Shown: piece after piece, positions 44,549-57,099 of the stretch | Layout of the letters: each line of letters opens with the position of its first letter | Numbering within the stretch: position 1 is the stretch's first letter | Origin: Loripinus fragilis | Taxonomy: Eukaryota > Mollusca > Bivalvia > Lucinida > Lucinidae | Assembly: GCA_964019695.1 (NCBI GenBank) | Contig: OZ026520.1 | Coordinates: 93,712,299-93,776,298 of the forward strand | Direction of reading: 5' to 3' | Length of the DNA: 64,000 nt | Program-made: the position numbers and the translations under genes | Notes under the pieces: model-generated | Told to the model about the DNA's origin: nothing | What the model saw: only the letters and a program-made list of their open reading frames with translations | Databases searched by the model: none

Positions 44549-46016
44549 CGGTATGACTAATCGGAGTAATCAAGTTGATTTCGCGAAATCAACTTTTTAT
44601 TTCGAAATCAGCCTATAAAACCGGTTTTTGGGGGCAAGTGCATAATTTCTTTCTATCATATGATTCAATATGTGTTTTTGCAATAGTATGCGAAAATTCA
44701 GGCAAAAATATTAAATTTTAGGGTTGATTTTGTCTATTGTTTCACTTGGGGCACAGATCTATATAACTCCGTACTATCGTGGTATCAAATTTATTTGCCG
44801 AATTCAGCCTATGATACCCATTTTAAAGAAAGAAATGATTGTTTTCTTTACCATATGATTAAACTTATGTTTTTACAGTAGCATGCAAAAATTCACGCAA
44901 AAATATTAAAGTTAAAGCTTGATTTTGTCCAATATATCCCTTCTGGTACCAATAGAACTCCGTAATAGCACGGTATCACGGTATCAAATGTCTTCGCCGA
45001 AATCAGGCTATTAAAACCAAGTTTATGTTGTAAACTGATACTTTGCTTTACCATATGAATTGATGTGTATGTATTTAGTATTTTAACAATTATCAATAAT
45101 ATAATATTAAGTTTGGGGTTGATTTTGTCCTATGTAAATTTCTCTTCAGATACGGATATTACCATGTAATATACCTACTGCGAAATCAATTTCTTTTAAG
45201 AAGATGGACTTAACAAAACATTTTTTTTTGTGAGGGGCTCATTATTACTTTACCGTATATCTAAATACCTATGTTTCCCAATTTCATGGAAATTGGAATT
45301 CTTTTAGACCAATTTTCGATGATGGAGAGAAGTTTAGGCTAAAATCCATTGCCGCCAAATCATCTCGTTTCTCTGAAGAAATTAGCCTATCGAAACCAAT
45401 TTTAGCGACATAAACACAATTCATTTTACTGAAGTCTATATTGGTGTGCTCAAAATTTTATCATAAAATATTAGAATTGAAGGGTGACACTATCAACAAG
45501 AATTTCCTTATGAGTCAGTAAACCGCGAAGTCGACGCTACGACGAAATCAGAGTAGGCCTATAAAAAAAAAAGTTGCGAGCATCGGTAAAATGCCATTCT
45601 CCGTAATGAAATCGAAATACTTTATTTTTTACAACATTTCTGTAGAATAATGGATTTCGGCAAAGAACTCATTTGCTATATTTTCCATGATCAAACGGTT
45701 TTTTTCGTGCTCCTTGAAACTGAGTATAAAATTTTTAATTTTATCATGACGTTAATGAATGAATGAATGAAATGACGGGCGGATGGACGGACGGACGGAT
45801 GGATGGATAGATGCATTGAATTGCTCGCGGTGGTAAGGCATTAAAGGCAACCGATAATCCATTGATCCTTGATAAGGCAATATGATTACTACCGACATGG
45901 TCACCAGGTGTGATGACTATTATCTTCTTTAATTGTTAATAGGTGTGAATTGCCACCGTTGTCGGTAAACGGTTTAAATGAACACAGAATACCCAACCTC
46001 TGTCCTGGTTGATTTG

Positions 46017-46063
<47 letters not shown>

Positions 46064-49000
46064 CCCGCTTTTTTCTTTAGAAAAAAAGGGTATATTAATT
46101 TCATACCAAACTCGGTCCGTCGTCCGTCTGTCCGTCTGTCTGTCTGTCTGTCTGTCCGTCCGTCCGTGCGTCCGTCCGTCCGTCACGTTTCTTGTAAATG
46201 CATCTCCTTCTTAACCGTTAGACATAGCAACTTTAAACTTTGTAACTAGATAGGTCACACAATGTAGAGGGTACTGGGCAACATTTCTTGTGACCTTGAC
46301 CCCTAGGTCAAGGTCAAAGGTCAAATAATGTAATTTCTTGTAAATGCATCTCCTCCTTAACCATAAGAGGTAGCAACTTCAAACTTTGTAACTAGATAGG
46401 TCACATAATGTAGAGGGTACTGGGCAACATTTTGTGTGACCTTGACCCCTAGGTCAAGGTCAAAGGTCAAATAATGTAATTTCTTGTAAATGCATCTCTT
46501 CTTTAACCATTAGACGCAGCAACTTCAAACTTTGTAACTAGATAGGTCACATAATGTAGAGGGTACTGGGCGACATTTCGTGTGACCTTGACCCCAAGGT
46601 CAAGGTCAAATAATGTAATTTCTTGAAAATGCATCTCGCCCTTAACCATTAGACGTAGCAACTTCAAACTTTGGTCTTAGTTAGGTCACATGATGTAGAG
46701 GGTACTGGGCAACATTTTGTGTGACCTTGACCCCTAGGTCAAGGTCAAATAATGTAATTTCTTGTAAATGCATCTCCTCCTTAACCATTAGAGGTAGCAA
46801 CTTCAAACTTTGTACCTAGATAGTTCACATGATGTAGATGGTACTGGGCAACATTTTGTGTGACCTTGACCACTAATTCAAGGTCAAAGATTATCTAATG
46901 TAATTTCTTGTAAATGAATCTCCTCCTTAACCATTAGAGTTAGCATCTTCAAACTTTGTACCTAGATAGTTCACATGATGTAGAAGGTATTGAGCTACAT
47001 TTTGTGTGACCTTGACCCCAAGGTAAAGGTTATAGGTCAAAAAGCGGGTATTTGCGATGGTGTACCATCGACTTCTGCTCTAGTTATTATTATTATTATT
47101 AGAAATTTCAAATTACAGGAATAAATGAAAAATACTAAAAGAACCGTGAAGACCCATATCGGACGCCGTGTTATGCGATTTCTGAACTGGGTCTGTCCTG
47201 GTTGATTATTATATTAATATAAATTACAGGATTAAATGAAATATATTCAAAGAACCGTGAAGACCCATACCACGCCCGCCATTTGGTCTGACCTGATCTG
47301 GGAAAGGTTACTAGATAATGACACAATAAGCATCTACATTTGTGTAAGTTTTCAGGAGTATTCCTGAATTCAGGACTTTGAATCTGACTTTCCAGATTTT
47401 AAAAGAGTTTGCTTTTTATCTACGTATAACGATATTACCCCATCCCCCTAACCACTGGGACTCAGATCAGTCTGCGCATCTGCATTTGCGTATGTTTTCA
47501 GGAATATTCCTGAATTCAGGACTTTGAGGCTGACTTTCCTGAGAAAGTCAGTCTATGAATGCTGAATTAGGGAAATTTTAATAGAGTTTGCTTATTTATC
47601 TACGTATAACGATATTACCCAATCCCCCAAACTTCTGAGACTCAGATCAGTCTTCGAAAATCCTGAACATGAGAAATTCAATTCAATTTTAATTCGGAAT
47701 TAATGAATACAGGTACGAAGCTGTTTCAAACATTTTGGATCCATACCACGCCCGCCATTTGGTCGAGCTGATCTGGAATCAAACTGTTTGCAAAGGTTAT
47801 CCTTCTGGGTTAAAACAATAAACTTCGGTTAGTCCATTTTGAGTTTCAGGTTATGATTTTCAAAAATGCATTTTCTTGTCTGCGAAGACTCATGTCAGAC
47901 TTTAGTATCTACAAAGTATGACGAGAGTCTTCGCAGGTCGCTAAATAAGTTATTCAAAATCAGCTTTAAATTGGCTTGGCAAAGCGCATTGATTAGACAG
48001 AACAGTAGTCACACTGATTTGACAGAACAGTAATCATTCACGGTATGGCACACTGATTTGACAGAACAGTAGTCATTCACGGTATGGCAACTTTCCCAAT
48101 TTTAATGCGGCTTAACATAAATAATTAAAAAAAAAAAGCAAATAATAAAAAAAAATCTATACTCACATTTTTTACTTCAGGATTTTTTTAAAATACATAC
48201 ACACCAGAGGTGCACACGCTTAAAGGCACAGTTTAACACCTTGTAATCCCTTTTTAAATTAGCAAATTATAAACGGCGCGTGTCTCGCTGGCTGTATATT
48301 GTAGGGCACGCGCCATCATAATTGAGATAAGTGTAAACACATGCCAAGCTAAGGTAGAACCTAATCTACAGTATATGTTTATCTCCCCATCCGCAGAGCC
48401 GCAATTGCATGGCAATTATTCGCATTTTGTGTCATACGGTGCACGACTTTTCGCCGAAAACCCTTTCGTCGAATACGACTGTACATCGAAAACGACAATT
48501 GTGGGACACAGGCAAACAATGCAGATCCCGATCAGGGTCTCCACTGTTTGCTTACGGGGTGTTATATTAAATTTGAAAAAAATGATGTCGCAATCGACGA
48601 AAATGTTTTCAACGAACAGTAATGGGCGCAAATTAATATTGTCAGTGGTAAAATATAACCCTCAACGTAATAGTTTGACTACCTTGGCATCGAAACAAAA
48701 AGACATTTATTCATCGTTTGTTATTAGATTATAACGGTGATATTTAATTTGCTTTCCCTTTTAATTTTCCCTGGTGTAATTTCCGTTTTTATTATACGGA
48801 TTGGTATGGTAAGTATTTTTTTTCTTGTATAAATTAATACTCTACTTTAGGTATAAACACTTAGATGATGAGGGAGAAGAGAGGATCCAAATACCACTTA
48901 AAGTGGGCCAACATCGGCGCACCAGCGAAATGCCATTTAAATGGCATTTCGCTGGCGGACCGAATGCTTGTTTGGTACATTTGTAGCTTCGTGATTTTTC

Positions 49001-49910
49001 ACGGGATCCGGACTAAATAAACCCAATATTTTTTATTAGTTTCCAAGGGTTCCCCTCTGAATCCGCCCATGATTTTATGAGCTTATTTCGTCAAAAAAGG
49101 TAGATTTCGTGGCAATACGGACTTAGAAACATCCGTCAATTATTCTTCAAAATCATCCGACAATTCAATATTTATCCATAAAAACACACTATGTATAGAC
49201 GCACATTTAATCAAATGTAAAAATTAAAATATTAATTTACACAATTGTTTTGGTTTTATAGGCTAATTCCTTCACAAATGGGTTGATTTCGAGGGAATAG
49301 AAATTATATATATCTGTCAATTATTCGACATAATCAACCTCCAAAATTATTTTTCTTGCATGAAATTTTGTTTACTATTGTATAAATACATATTTAATCG
49401 TACGGTACAGAAAACGAATCAATTTACACCAAAATTATAGCCTTTATAGCTTGATTTCGACGGAGATTTCCGCAAAGAAATTTGATATCGCGGTATTACG
49501 GAGTACATTTTTACCCCAAGCAAAATATGACAAAATCAAGCCTCAACTTTATTTTTGCGGGATTTTTTTGCATACACCTGCAAAAACACATAATTTAATC
49601 ATATGGCAAAGGACAGTATCATTTTTTTAAACAAAAAATTGGGTTTTATAGCCTGATTTCGGCAAAGAAGTTAGATACCACGATAATACGGAGTTACACA
49701 TCTGTACTCCAAGAGAAATAATAGACAAAATCAACCCTAAAAATTAATATTTTTGCATGAATTTTCGCATACTATTGTAAAAACACATATTGAATCATAA
49801 GATAGAAAGAAATTATGCACTTGCCCCCAAAAACCGGTTTTATAGGCTGATTTCGAAATAAAAAGTTGATTTCGCGAAATCAACTTGATTACTCCGATTA
49901 GTCATACCCA
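44549..49910. mobile_element. 5.36-kb foldback-type element, about 1-kb inverted arms made of about 200-bp subrepeats, 8-bp TSD
   Basis: The left arm from 44549 and the right arm ending at 49910 are reverse complements. At least the first 100 bp are essentially perfect, including a 24-bp palindrome around TTTCGCGAAA. Arms run to about 45.7 kb and from about 49.0 kb, and consist of diverged units of about 200 bp, each with a CAGCCTATAAAACC-like start and a TTGATTTTGTC motif. The 8-bp duplication TGCGTTGC is at 44541-44548 and 49911-49918. No transposase ORF is seen, so it looks non-autonomous. An 8-bp duplication fits the hAT or P superfamilies; Galileo-type foldbacks are a structural parallel. 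Confidence 0.85.
46085..47085. repeat. About 142-bp satellite, six units, rich in AGGTCA half-sites, inside the foldback element
   Basis: After a TTA microsatellite (46017-46062) and a CCGT/CTGT simple repeat (46110-46185), a unit of 138-153 bp repeats six times to about 47040. Recurring text is TTTCTTGTAAATGCATCTCC, GTAGCAACTTCAAACTTTG, then GTGACCTTGACCCC and AGGTCAAGGTCA. It closes with GGTGTACCATCGACTTCTGC and another TTA repeat. It looks like a mobile satellite-type repeat with microsatellite borders. Confidence 0.85.
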
Positions 49911-49924
49911 TGCGTTGCGGGTTT

Positions 49925-50080
49925 TATTTTAGGCCGAGACTATATACACGGCGGCCGTGTCCGTAAATAATTATTTGCCCGGCGGCCGTGTCAATAAGAA
50001 AATATTCGCACGGCAGCGCGGCCGTGTCAATAAGAAATTATTTGCACGGCAAAAATAATTACTTGCACGGCAGTCAATAT
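49925..50080. repeat. CGGCCGTG short repeat cluster
   Basis: Four or five copies of GGCGGCCGTGTC alternate with AATAAGAAATTATT. A second cluster is at 57665-57740. These GC-rich words stand out in AT-rich DNA. 50080-50900 shows no gene; one part of it (50762-50878) is inverted at 54325-54440. Confidence 0.75.
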
Positions 50081-50904
50081 CCATGGTTGCGATGACATAA
50101 ATTGAAGTGTATGGGTAGCCTATCTAGGATGAACTCCATATATAGTATCACATGAACCACGGATCCTAAGTTTACCGATAAATTTAGGATCCATTTATGA
50201 ACCCCTACCAGAAATGAATAAGAATATCGTATAGACGTAACGGTATTTTATGGTACATGCGCATCTCCAGGAACTTTCGCCTGGGGGAGGGTGTCCAGGC
50301 TCAACTGGCAGAAAACAAGATCGGACGATGTTTAAACACCCGGCCTAACGGCCTCGTGTTCGAACACCTTCCTCGGGACCAGGCAAAAGTAATAAGCATG
50401 AAAAAAACATGTGTGATCTATACCTATAGAGCCCCCACCCCCCTCTGGATACGCTTGTGGTATCACTTGTATTAAGTTTTCAGAGATGACTAGCAGCAAG
50501 AGATTTTCATTTTAGCCTGCACTTTAGATTTTGGAACTTCCTTATCTCATTGGCGAGCAACCTAGGAACTATATACTGGCGCATCCACGCAGTCTCGTCA
50601 CCCCCCCCCCCCCCAATGGAAATTACTGAAAGTAGCGTCATGCGTTAGTTCATATCATGCAATATCTCATGAAGACAGGATCATATGATCTCATTTGCGC
50701 ACTGTTAGGAAAATATGGTATAAGATCTCTTTGTTCCTAACATGATGAAAAGGATCTTTGTTAGGAGATGAACCATAAATAAGCGTCAGCTTCCGTTCAA
50801 GTCCTATTTATAATGTTTGTAATTACATTTGTTGTATTTGTATGTATCTATTTAAGAAATAAATATGTTTAAACCAAAATTATCTTTACCATCTGGTATA
50901 CATA

Positions 50905-51716
50905 CTCAACTACAAAAGAAACCCATCAGTTACTTTTTTGGGCAATTATGGAACAATAATTAAGACATGAAAATATATGTTATACCATATTCTTAAACAA
51001 ACAATTATGCATCAACATATTGAATACTGTTGCAGTTTTACTTTAACCCGTTGATGTTGTACGCCAAACTATAGACAAGGGGTCATTTCTGAAAATGAGA
51101 AGTTTCAGACAATTGGTTGTCACTCGAGTCCTCGTCTAAATCAGTTCGCTTCGTCCAATAACCAGTATATCCCTCTCTGACGAGGTCATCGAGTGTGTGT
51201 AGAAGCCAAAACAAACCCCGATAGTTTAGTTAGCCCAGATCTCAATCCGTTAGAGCAGCTGTGGGATGACCTCTTGCGATGCATCCAGGACCGTTCAGTG
51301 CAACATTGGAAACTTCGACAGCTTCAGGTTGCTCTCCATTAAGCATGTTAAGAATGGGCTCGGATTACCAAGAATGTTGTGCGACGTTACGTGCTTTCAA
51401 TTGGACCTCGTTATGATACTTTTATTGCTGCAGGAGCGAGTCATGCCCGTTTTTTGACGAATTTAATTCAAGTAAACTGAACTGGACGAGATTGAGATAT
51501 TCATTCTCCGGTGAAAATCTTGTCATTTTTGAAAATGACCCCTTGTCTATACACTGGCGTACAGCATGAATGGATTTAAGTAAAACTGTTACATTATTTA
51601 ATGAATTGATGCAGAATTGATTGTTAAGGAATATGGTATAATTATATTTTCATTTCTTCTTTCTGTTTTCCATAATTACCCCGAGAAGTGACTGATGGGT
51701 TTCTTTTGTAGTTGAG
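50905..51716 (+). mobile_element. Tc1/mariner-type element, internally deleted, transposase remnant
   Basis: The TIR CTCAACTACAAAAGAAACCC is present at both ends, with TA on each side (50903-50904, 51717-51718). The plus strand at 51232-51340 reads SPDLNPLEQLWDDL then KLRQLQVAL and a stop. This is the C-terminal DDE-region signature of Tc1/mariner transposases. At 812 bp it is too short for a full transposase, and upstream frames are broken. Confidence 0.85.
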
Positions 51717-51751
51717 TATATATTAAGGGCATAACTGCATCCACTTTTTTT

Positions 51752-51870
51752 ATTTGGGGAGGTATATCGTCGGGTATACGGTCGGTAATACACGCCTGGC
51801 TCTGCACTCGCGCGTCGTCTTAAATCTAGTTTTCCGACCGTATATCCGCTGATATGTAACTTCCCCAAAT
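51752..51870. mobile_element. About 118-bp MITE, ATTTGGGGA ends
   Basis: ATTTGGGGAGGTATATCG and GGTATACGGTCGG are mirrored by CCGACCGTATATCC and CTTCCCCAAAT. It directly follows the Tc1/mariner element. Confidence 0.72.
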
Positions 51871-51929
51871 GAAAATTACAAATACAGTTATGACCATTCT
51901 AATGCGCGTCTGTTGTTTTGTCTCAATTG

Positions 51930-53268
51930 CATGGAGAGGCGCTACCAGAGGTTTTGGGGACAGGGGAGGGGGCATTTATTTCAAGGTAACAGGGGAACAA
52001 AGTCAATATTTGAGGGAACAGGGTAAAGTACAATAATGGAGAACAGGAAACATAAGAAAACCAGTGCCGGATCCAGGGGGGCTGGGGTACCTGGACCCCC
52101 CCTCCGCGAAGAGGCCGTGAGTGTCCTAAAAATTGTTTGCGCATTATATGATATTGCGAGTATATACGGTGATGCATGATAATGCGACCTAGATCACGGC
52201 CACCAATCCATCTCCTTCATCGCATAAAATCAATACTGTGTTATGAAGATGAGGGACCTGTTTCCTATGAATGAGATGGACCTTAAATTCAGCAAAACCG
52301 TCATTTTTTAAATAATCGATACAAAATTTTAGAAATCCGGAAATGGTTTTCGATGGCTCGATGTCTATCTTTGAAATACCTTAAATAGGGTGCCCTGGCA
52401 CATACACTGATTCTAGAATCTGTGTTGAAGTTGAAAAATGTCATTTTTCTTCATTACAAACCATTTTAAACCGTCAAGCAGAATATCCTCTCTAAACCGA
52501 TATCAGTGTCGGAAAGTTTAATGAGTGTCTCATCGAATAGCATTGTCCGATTTCTAAATTTTGCTCTCAAAATTAAGAAATAGAAAGTTTTATCCAACTG
52601 GTATCGTATATGCGATGAAGGAGATGGATTGGCGACCGTGTAGATTACCGATTACCCACAATTCCCACAGTGGACCATCGTACAGTTTTTGAAATCGGAA
52701 GGTGCTACTACTGTATAGCTGCTTTACACAAGATTTAAAAACAACAAAAAAATCAACACAATGCATATCTAATACCTTTCGAAAACACATGAACAGGAAG
52801 GTAAGAGATGTGTCCCTTTGATTTCGTTCCAATTTTGAGCCATAAGGTGCCATGTGTAACACTAGACAGCGATTTTAATGTTGCATACTAGGTGATTTTT
52901 TTTTCATTCTCGCCTACGGTAAGCATCACTTTTTCACATTTAGTCTTTCTTTCGATCATTTTGCACATTTTCTAAAATATCCCAACCACAAAACAATTAT
53001 CAACCAGCATATTTCAGTACCTGTTTGCTAGTTTTGCTTCCATTCCTACATCAAAATATATAATACTTAGTTTTGGACCCATCATATTGCCAACTGTACA
53101 CTTAGCTGCAAGCTGAGTTTTACTCCCTGTACGAGTAGCTGTGATTATCATGGAATGACTCAACCATGCAGTTTTGACATACAATGTAGCCGTGGCCTTA
53201 ATATATCTAGTTTTGATAACAGAACTACACCATTTCCATATAAAAAAAGGTAAAATAGAAATAGTACA
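51930..53268. other. Intergenic, mostly unassigned
   Basis: It starts with G-rich imperfect repeats and a GCCGGATCCAGGGGGG terminus (51940-52110) like other hAT-type fragments. A sequence CCAATCCATCTCCTTCATCGC at 52202 is mirrored near 52612-52635, so an element of about 430 bp may lie between. No gene is recognised to 53268. Confidence 0.45.
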
Positions 53269-53269
53269 G

Positions 53270-53508
53270 TGGCGGATCCAGGATTTCTGGAAAGGGGGTT
53301 CATTTCTATAAAGGTGTGAGTTTCACTTTGCTGATTTTTTCTCATTTTTCTTAAATATCCCATGTAAATGAAATAATTTGGTCTCACTGAGACTATGAAA
53401 ATGAAATGATTTGATCAAATCATTTCATTTTCACAGGATATTTAAAAACGGGGGATGAGAAGAAGGTTCGAGCGAACCCTCTTACCCCCCTCTGGACCCG
53501 CCACTGTG
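53270..53508. mobile_element. Palindromic hAT-type MITE, CAGTGGCGGATCCAGG ends
   Basis: Left CAGTGGCGGATCCAGG is mirrored by CCTCTGGACCCGCCACTG. The arms carry ATGAAATAATTTGGTCTCA and a TGATTTGATCAAATCA centre. A relative is at 57100-57342. The terminus is typical of hAT; no clear 8-bp duplication is visible. Confidence 0.75.
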
Positions 53509-53617
53509 ATGTCATTTTAAAGGAAGTGGCTAGAGGTCTGCTACCAAACCCCTAGTGTCTTAGGCAGGAGAATGCTACCAGACCCTACCCTCAAGAGACC
53601 CCTAACTTTTTCTAGCT

Positions 53618-54232
53618 TGTAGGGGAGACCGGGGCAAAATGATCCACTTTTTTTATTTCATTTTTTTCCTGCTTTTATGACTTGATATATCTTATTGCTT
53701 TTAAATGTATAATGCACTGTCAAGTATTGGCTACAACTTGGGAGGAAAAAATACAGGCATAAAGTGACACTAGTGCTTGAAACAAACCATTCAAAATATG
53801 TGGTCAGCTGTATCATTTTGCCCCATGCACGGGGCAAAATGATACAGTACACGGGGCAAAATGATAAAATAAGACTTTTCTCATCTCAGATTCATATATT
53901 CAAGACGTAGCACAGCAATAACTATAAGCACAATTAAGCAGTTTATATTGCTATATATTGACACGGAAATATGATTGAACACGAACAGTTTTCTGAATTT
54001 TCTGAGTCACATTTGTTACCCTTCATGTTTCATGTTTTGCCACGGGGCAAAATGATACAGTTGACCACACATTTTTAACATTCTGAAAAATGAAATGGTA
54101 CTTTTCTGACATACCAGTATCATTTAATTTTCTTGTAATAGGAATAGACAGTTTCGATAAAAAATATCTTGAAAATATTTTAAAACAGTATCATTTTGCC
54201 CCGACCACGCTGTATCATTTTGCCCCAGTGAC
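53618..54232. mobile_element. About 615-bp element with GGGGCAAAATGATAC words
   Basis: GGGGCAAAATGATAC or its complement occurs about seven times. The left end has the direct form (ACCGGGGCAAAATGATCC), and the right end has the inverse (TATCATTTTGCCCCAGTGACC). Internal copies occur in both senses. No transposase. Confidence 0.75.
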
Positions 54233-54324
54233 CTATTGTTAACTGTTTTCGTAACAATTCAAAAATATGACACCCGAAAATAGTTCTGATTATTCGGAGA
54301 CATAACAGTATCTATATAGTTGGT

Positions 54325-54440
54325 TTAAACATATTTATTTCACAAATAGATACATACATGTACAATAATTACAAACATTATAAATAGGATTAGAACGAAA
54401 GCAAGAGCTTATTTAGTTCATCTCCTAAGACATAAATATA
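54325..54440. repeat. Inverted copy of 50762-50878
   Basis: ATATTTATTTC, ATAGATACATACA, AATTACAAACATTATAAATA and AGTTCATCTCCTAA match the other site in reverse. The two copies flank the region that contains the first mariner element. Confidence 0.7.
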
Positions 54441-54452
54441 TTGTACTACATA

Positions 54453-55761
54453 CGAGGGGGGTTCAATATGTAATGAAAACCCATTCATAACTCCATCTAT
54501 AAACGCGCTAGGATTTTATGCCATATGCCAAATGAAAGATCAAAGCATGGCCTTTATAATGGTGTATGAAGCATTATTTTATCTTTTCAAATTTAATAAG
54601 TTACAGACTTTTTAAAAAACACACTAATATACTCTGCACATATTTTCCTCCGAATTGTAAAGTCGCATTTTAACAAAGGTAGAAAGGCATGCTGTAATTT
54701 CTAAAACAAACATTTAACCTGCATGAATCACATATCTATAGTTTTCTGACTCATTTCACCTTTATCTGCTATAACGATACAAACTTTTGACCAGTACCGA
54801 TTTCTCGTGCAAACGGTTTTATAACGTTACCCCCTCTTACGTTGACGTCGTTTATAGCAATGGATGTAACACTAAAGTACGCACTGTTCTTCTTAAAAAT
54901 CAGAAATATGGCTTTGTACCAGAAAAGGACAATTTTGATTGTATCGCAGTTTCAATACACACAGAACATAGGCAGCAGACCAGTTAAACTGAAACCAATA
55001 TCTAGGGGTATCTCATCTGGGTGGTATACCATTTTCGTTTCCTATAATTTTATCGCCAGAAATTAGCCAGCCAGATTATGTACATTTAAATACGTGTAAC
55101 AATGTCCAAATAATGCATCTGGATGCAAACATCGATGAAACGCGGTATTTTGTCTGATCCATTTCAGTGTAAGCCAGAGATGACATTCTTTTAAGTGATT
55201 TTCTTATTTCAAATGACGTATTTGGGGATACTTTATGAGTGAGATTAGGTATGGAAATTTCAAAATCGGCTGTATTACTTGCAAATGAACATCACAGTGA
55301 CCAGAAGAAATGTAACAAATGATTTTCGTATACATTTTTGCTATGTAATCGTTCACGCAAAAACGACTCTGTCATATGAATGCCAGAGAAAGTAGCATCA
55401 AGGAGGATTTTAACCAAAATGGCAGCCTCAGTATTTCATAGAATTTAAAGCAATATCAAAGATTTTTGCAGTTATAAATCACCAGTATATGGATATTTAC
55501 CACACGAAAAAGCAGACTGAAAACATCCCTCGTTCATGTAGTTATCTGCTTTTGAAAACATTGTTTTATTTCATATCGCAGTGTACTTCAGCACCCTATC
55601 TTGAAAATTGCTTGTGAAAATTAGATAAGAATCTGGACAATTGCAATTTAACAGTTATTTAGCCAAGAAACAGACTTTTTAATGAAAGTAATTATGAAGT
55701 GTGTAAATTTAAAACTGTGGGATATACTGAGCTGTTTTCATTACATATTGAACGCCCCTTG
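54453..55761. mobile_element. Mariner-sized TA-flanked element, 1309 bp, no recognisable transposase
   Basis: TIRs with core GTTCAATATGTAATGAAAAC lie at both ends, with TA at 54451-54452 and 55762-55763. Length and target site fit mariner. I found no SPDL or DDD/DDE motif in the short frames, so it is decayed or non-autonomous. Confidence 0.75.
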
Positions 55762-56039
55762 TACATGGCATTTAATATTTCAAACATGAAGTGGTAGCAA
55801 TATAGTAACGAGGATTTAAGAAAAGATGAGATAGTATGTAGAGAAAAGAAATATATCATGAAGATAACAAAGATAGAGGTTGGAAATGCAAAAGGTTGGG
55901 TGGAAGGGAATTGAGCTCCCGGATGCAGCTCAGTAATTTAAATTAACTACATATAATATAATAGTATGCATCCAAGCTTCCAGTAACATATTTACACATT
56001 TTATTACTGGAGGGACACTTTCAGTGACGTATTTGTACT

Positions 56040-56515
56040 TAGACTAGAATCTGTTAGTTTGTTTCAAAAAGAGTTGTACTGCTTCAAATATGTCACTATT
56101 TGCCTGTAGAGAGAGAGTGCTGTTACCGTAGAGCAGAGTATCCAGTGTTATTGCACAGAAACGTGAAACAGTTTGCATCAAAGTAATCCTTTGGTTGTTG
56201 TTGTTTGGGCAGTCGAGAAAGAAATGTTTTACTGTTTCAATATTGTTGCAACGACAGAGTGGAGAGTCAATTATGTTTTTCATGTATAAATCAAGCTTGG
56301 GCACTATGCTTTGGACATTATAGTGCACAAATGAAAGGTGACTGGAAAGTTTCAATGAGCTGAGAAGTGAGGATGACATATAAGTCGTATTCAAAGAACT
56401 GTTAGAAGAAGATGCTGACAATGGGCCTGGGTTTGGATAGACGTCGCCTGAAACGACCAATAGAACATAGAGCCAAGATATTATAATAGATAAAGCAAGG
56501 ATTTCAATTATTGTA
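56040..56515 (-). mobile_element. Internally deleted LINE: ORF2 start with 2A-like motif fused to ORF2 C-terminus
   Basis: On the minus strand a hydrophobic stretch (about 56511-56455) leads into GDVYPNPGP. Then comes the usual endonuclease start LSFVHYNVQSIVPKLD, and the frame passes directly into a C-terminal zinc-knuckle region (SPLCRCNNIETVKHFFLDCP) and ends KQTNRF at 56044. The whole endonuclease and RT body is missing, but both ends and the frame are kept. This resembles SIDE-type non-autonomous LINE derivatives. NPGP-type 2A motifs are known in APE-type non-LTR elements of invertebrates; here Tyr replaces the usual Glu, so activity is uncertain. Confidence 0.75.
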
Positions 56516-56614
56516 GTGTAAATTTTACATTTGTAGTATAATGTTTACCTGCGATACTGCGTTTGGTGAGCCCTCTAACTGATACTTGGGAGGCAGACTC
56601 GTGCACGCCACCAG

Positions 56615-56865
56615 GGTTCTGGTAAACTCTGATTTCTATTGCCGAGGTTAGGAAGAGATGTTGGTCGGAAATAGAACCGTGCAAATCGAAGCCCATAGAC
56701 CAAAGTACGTAAGGGTACAAAGATCAGGAATCGATACTATCAAGTACCACATCTGACCCAGGATACCAATGGGAAAGTGACAAACTCTGATTTAATTTTC
56801 CGAGGTTAGGAAGAGGTATTGCTCGGCAATAGAACCGTGCAAATCGAAGCCCATGGACCAGCAAT
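56615..56865. repeat. 85-bp direct repeat flanking a LINE 3' fragment
   Basis: CCGAGGTTAGGAAGAG, AATAGAACCGTGCAAATCG and AAGCCCATGGACC occur at 56642-56700 and 56801-56858. An inverted LINE 3' end (56737-56778, compare 37500-37560) lies between. Confidence 0.65.
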
Positions 56866-56960
56866 TCCAGTTGCTCTGCTTGGCAACCCGGCATAGCCGA
56901 ATGGCGATGAAGTAGTGACTACAGAGAGAAGCCATGACCTTAAGTTTGATAAAGGGAAGA

Positions 56961-57098
56961 TTTATGAGCCGCGATATGTGATTTCCAACAATGTGGTATT
57001 TTGACATGTAGACTCAGACGAGCCTGTGCAGCCTCCTTTTAAGCTAAGAAACTCCAAATGATGTTAAGTAAGTAGCCTAACAGTCATACAATATTCAA
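56961..57098. mobile_element. Half copy of the TGAGCC MITE
   Basis: ATGAGCCGCGATATGTG and CTCCAAATGATG match the left half of 63632-63873. It is cut by the hAT-like element that starts near 57100. Confidence 0.7.
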
Positions 57099-57099
57099 G

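Noticed and set aside
48375..48734. 119-codon frame inside the foldback element as its transposase
   Set aside because: No DDE or zinc-finger motif is visible, part of it overlaps a MITE core, and it is too short. Left unassigned.
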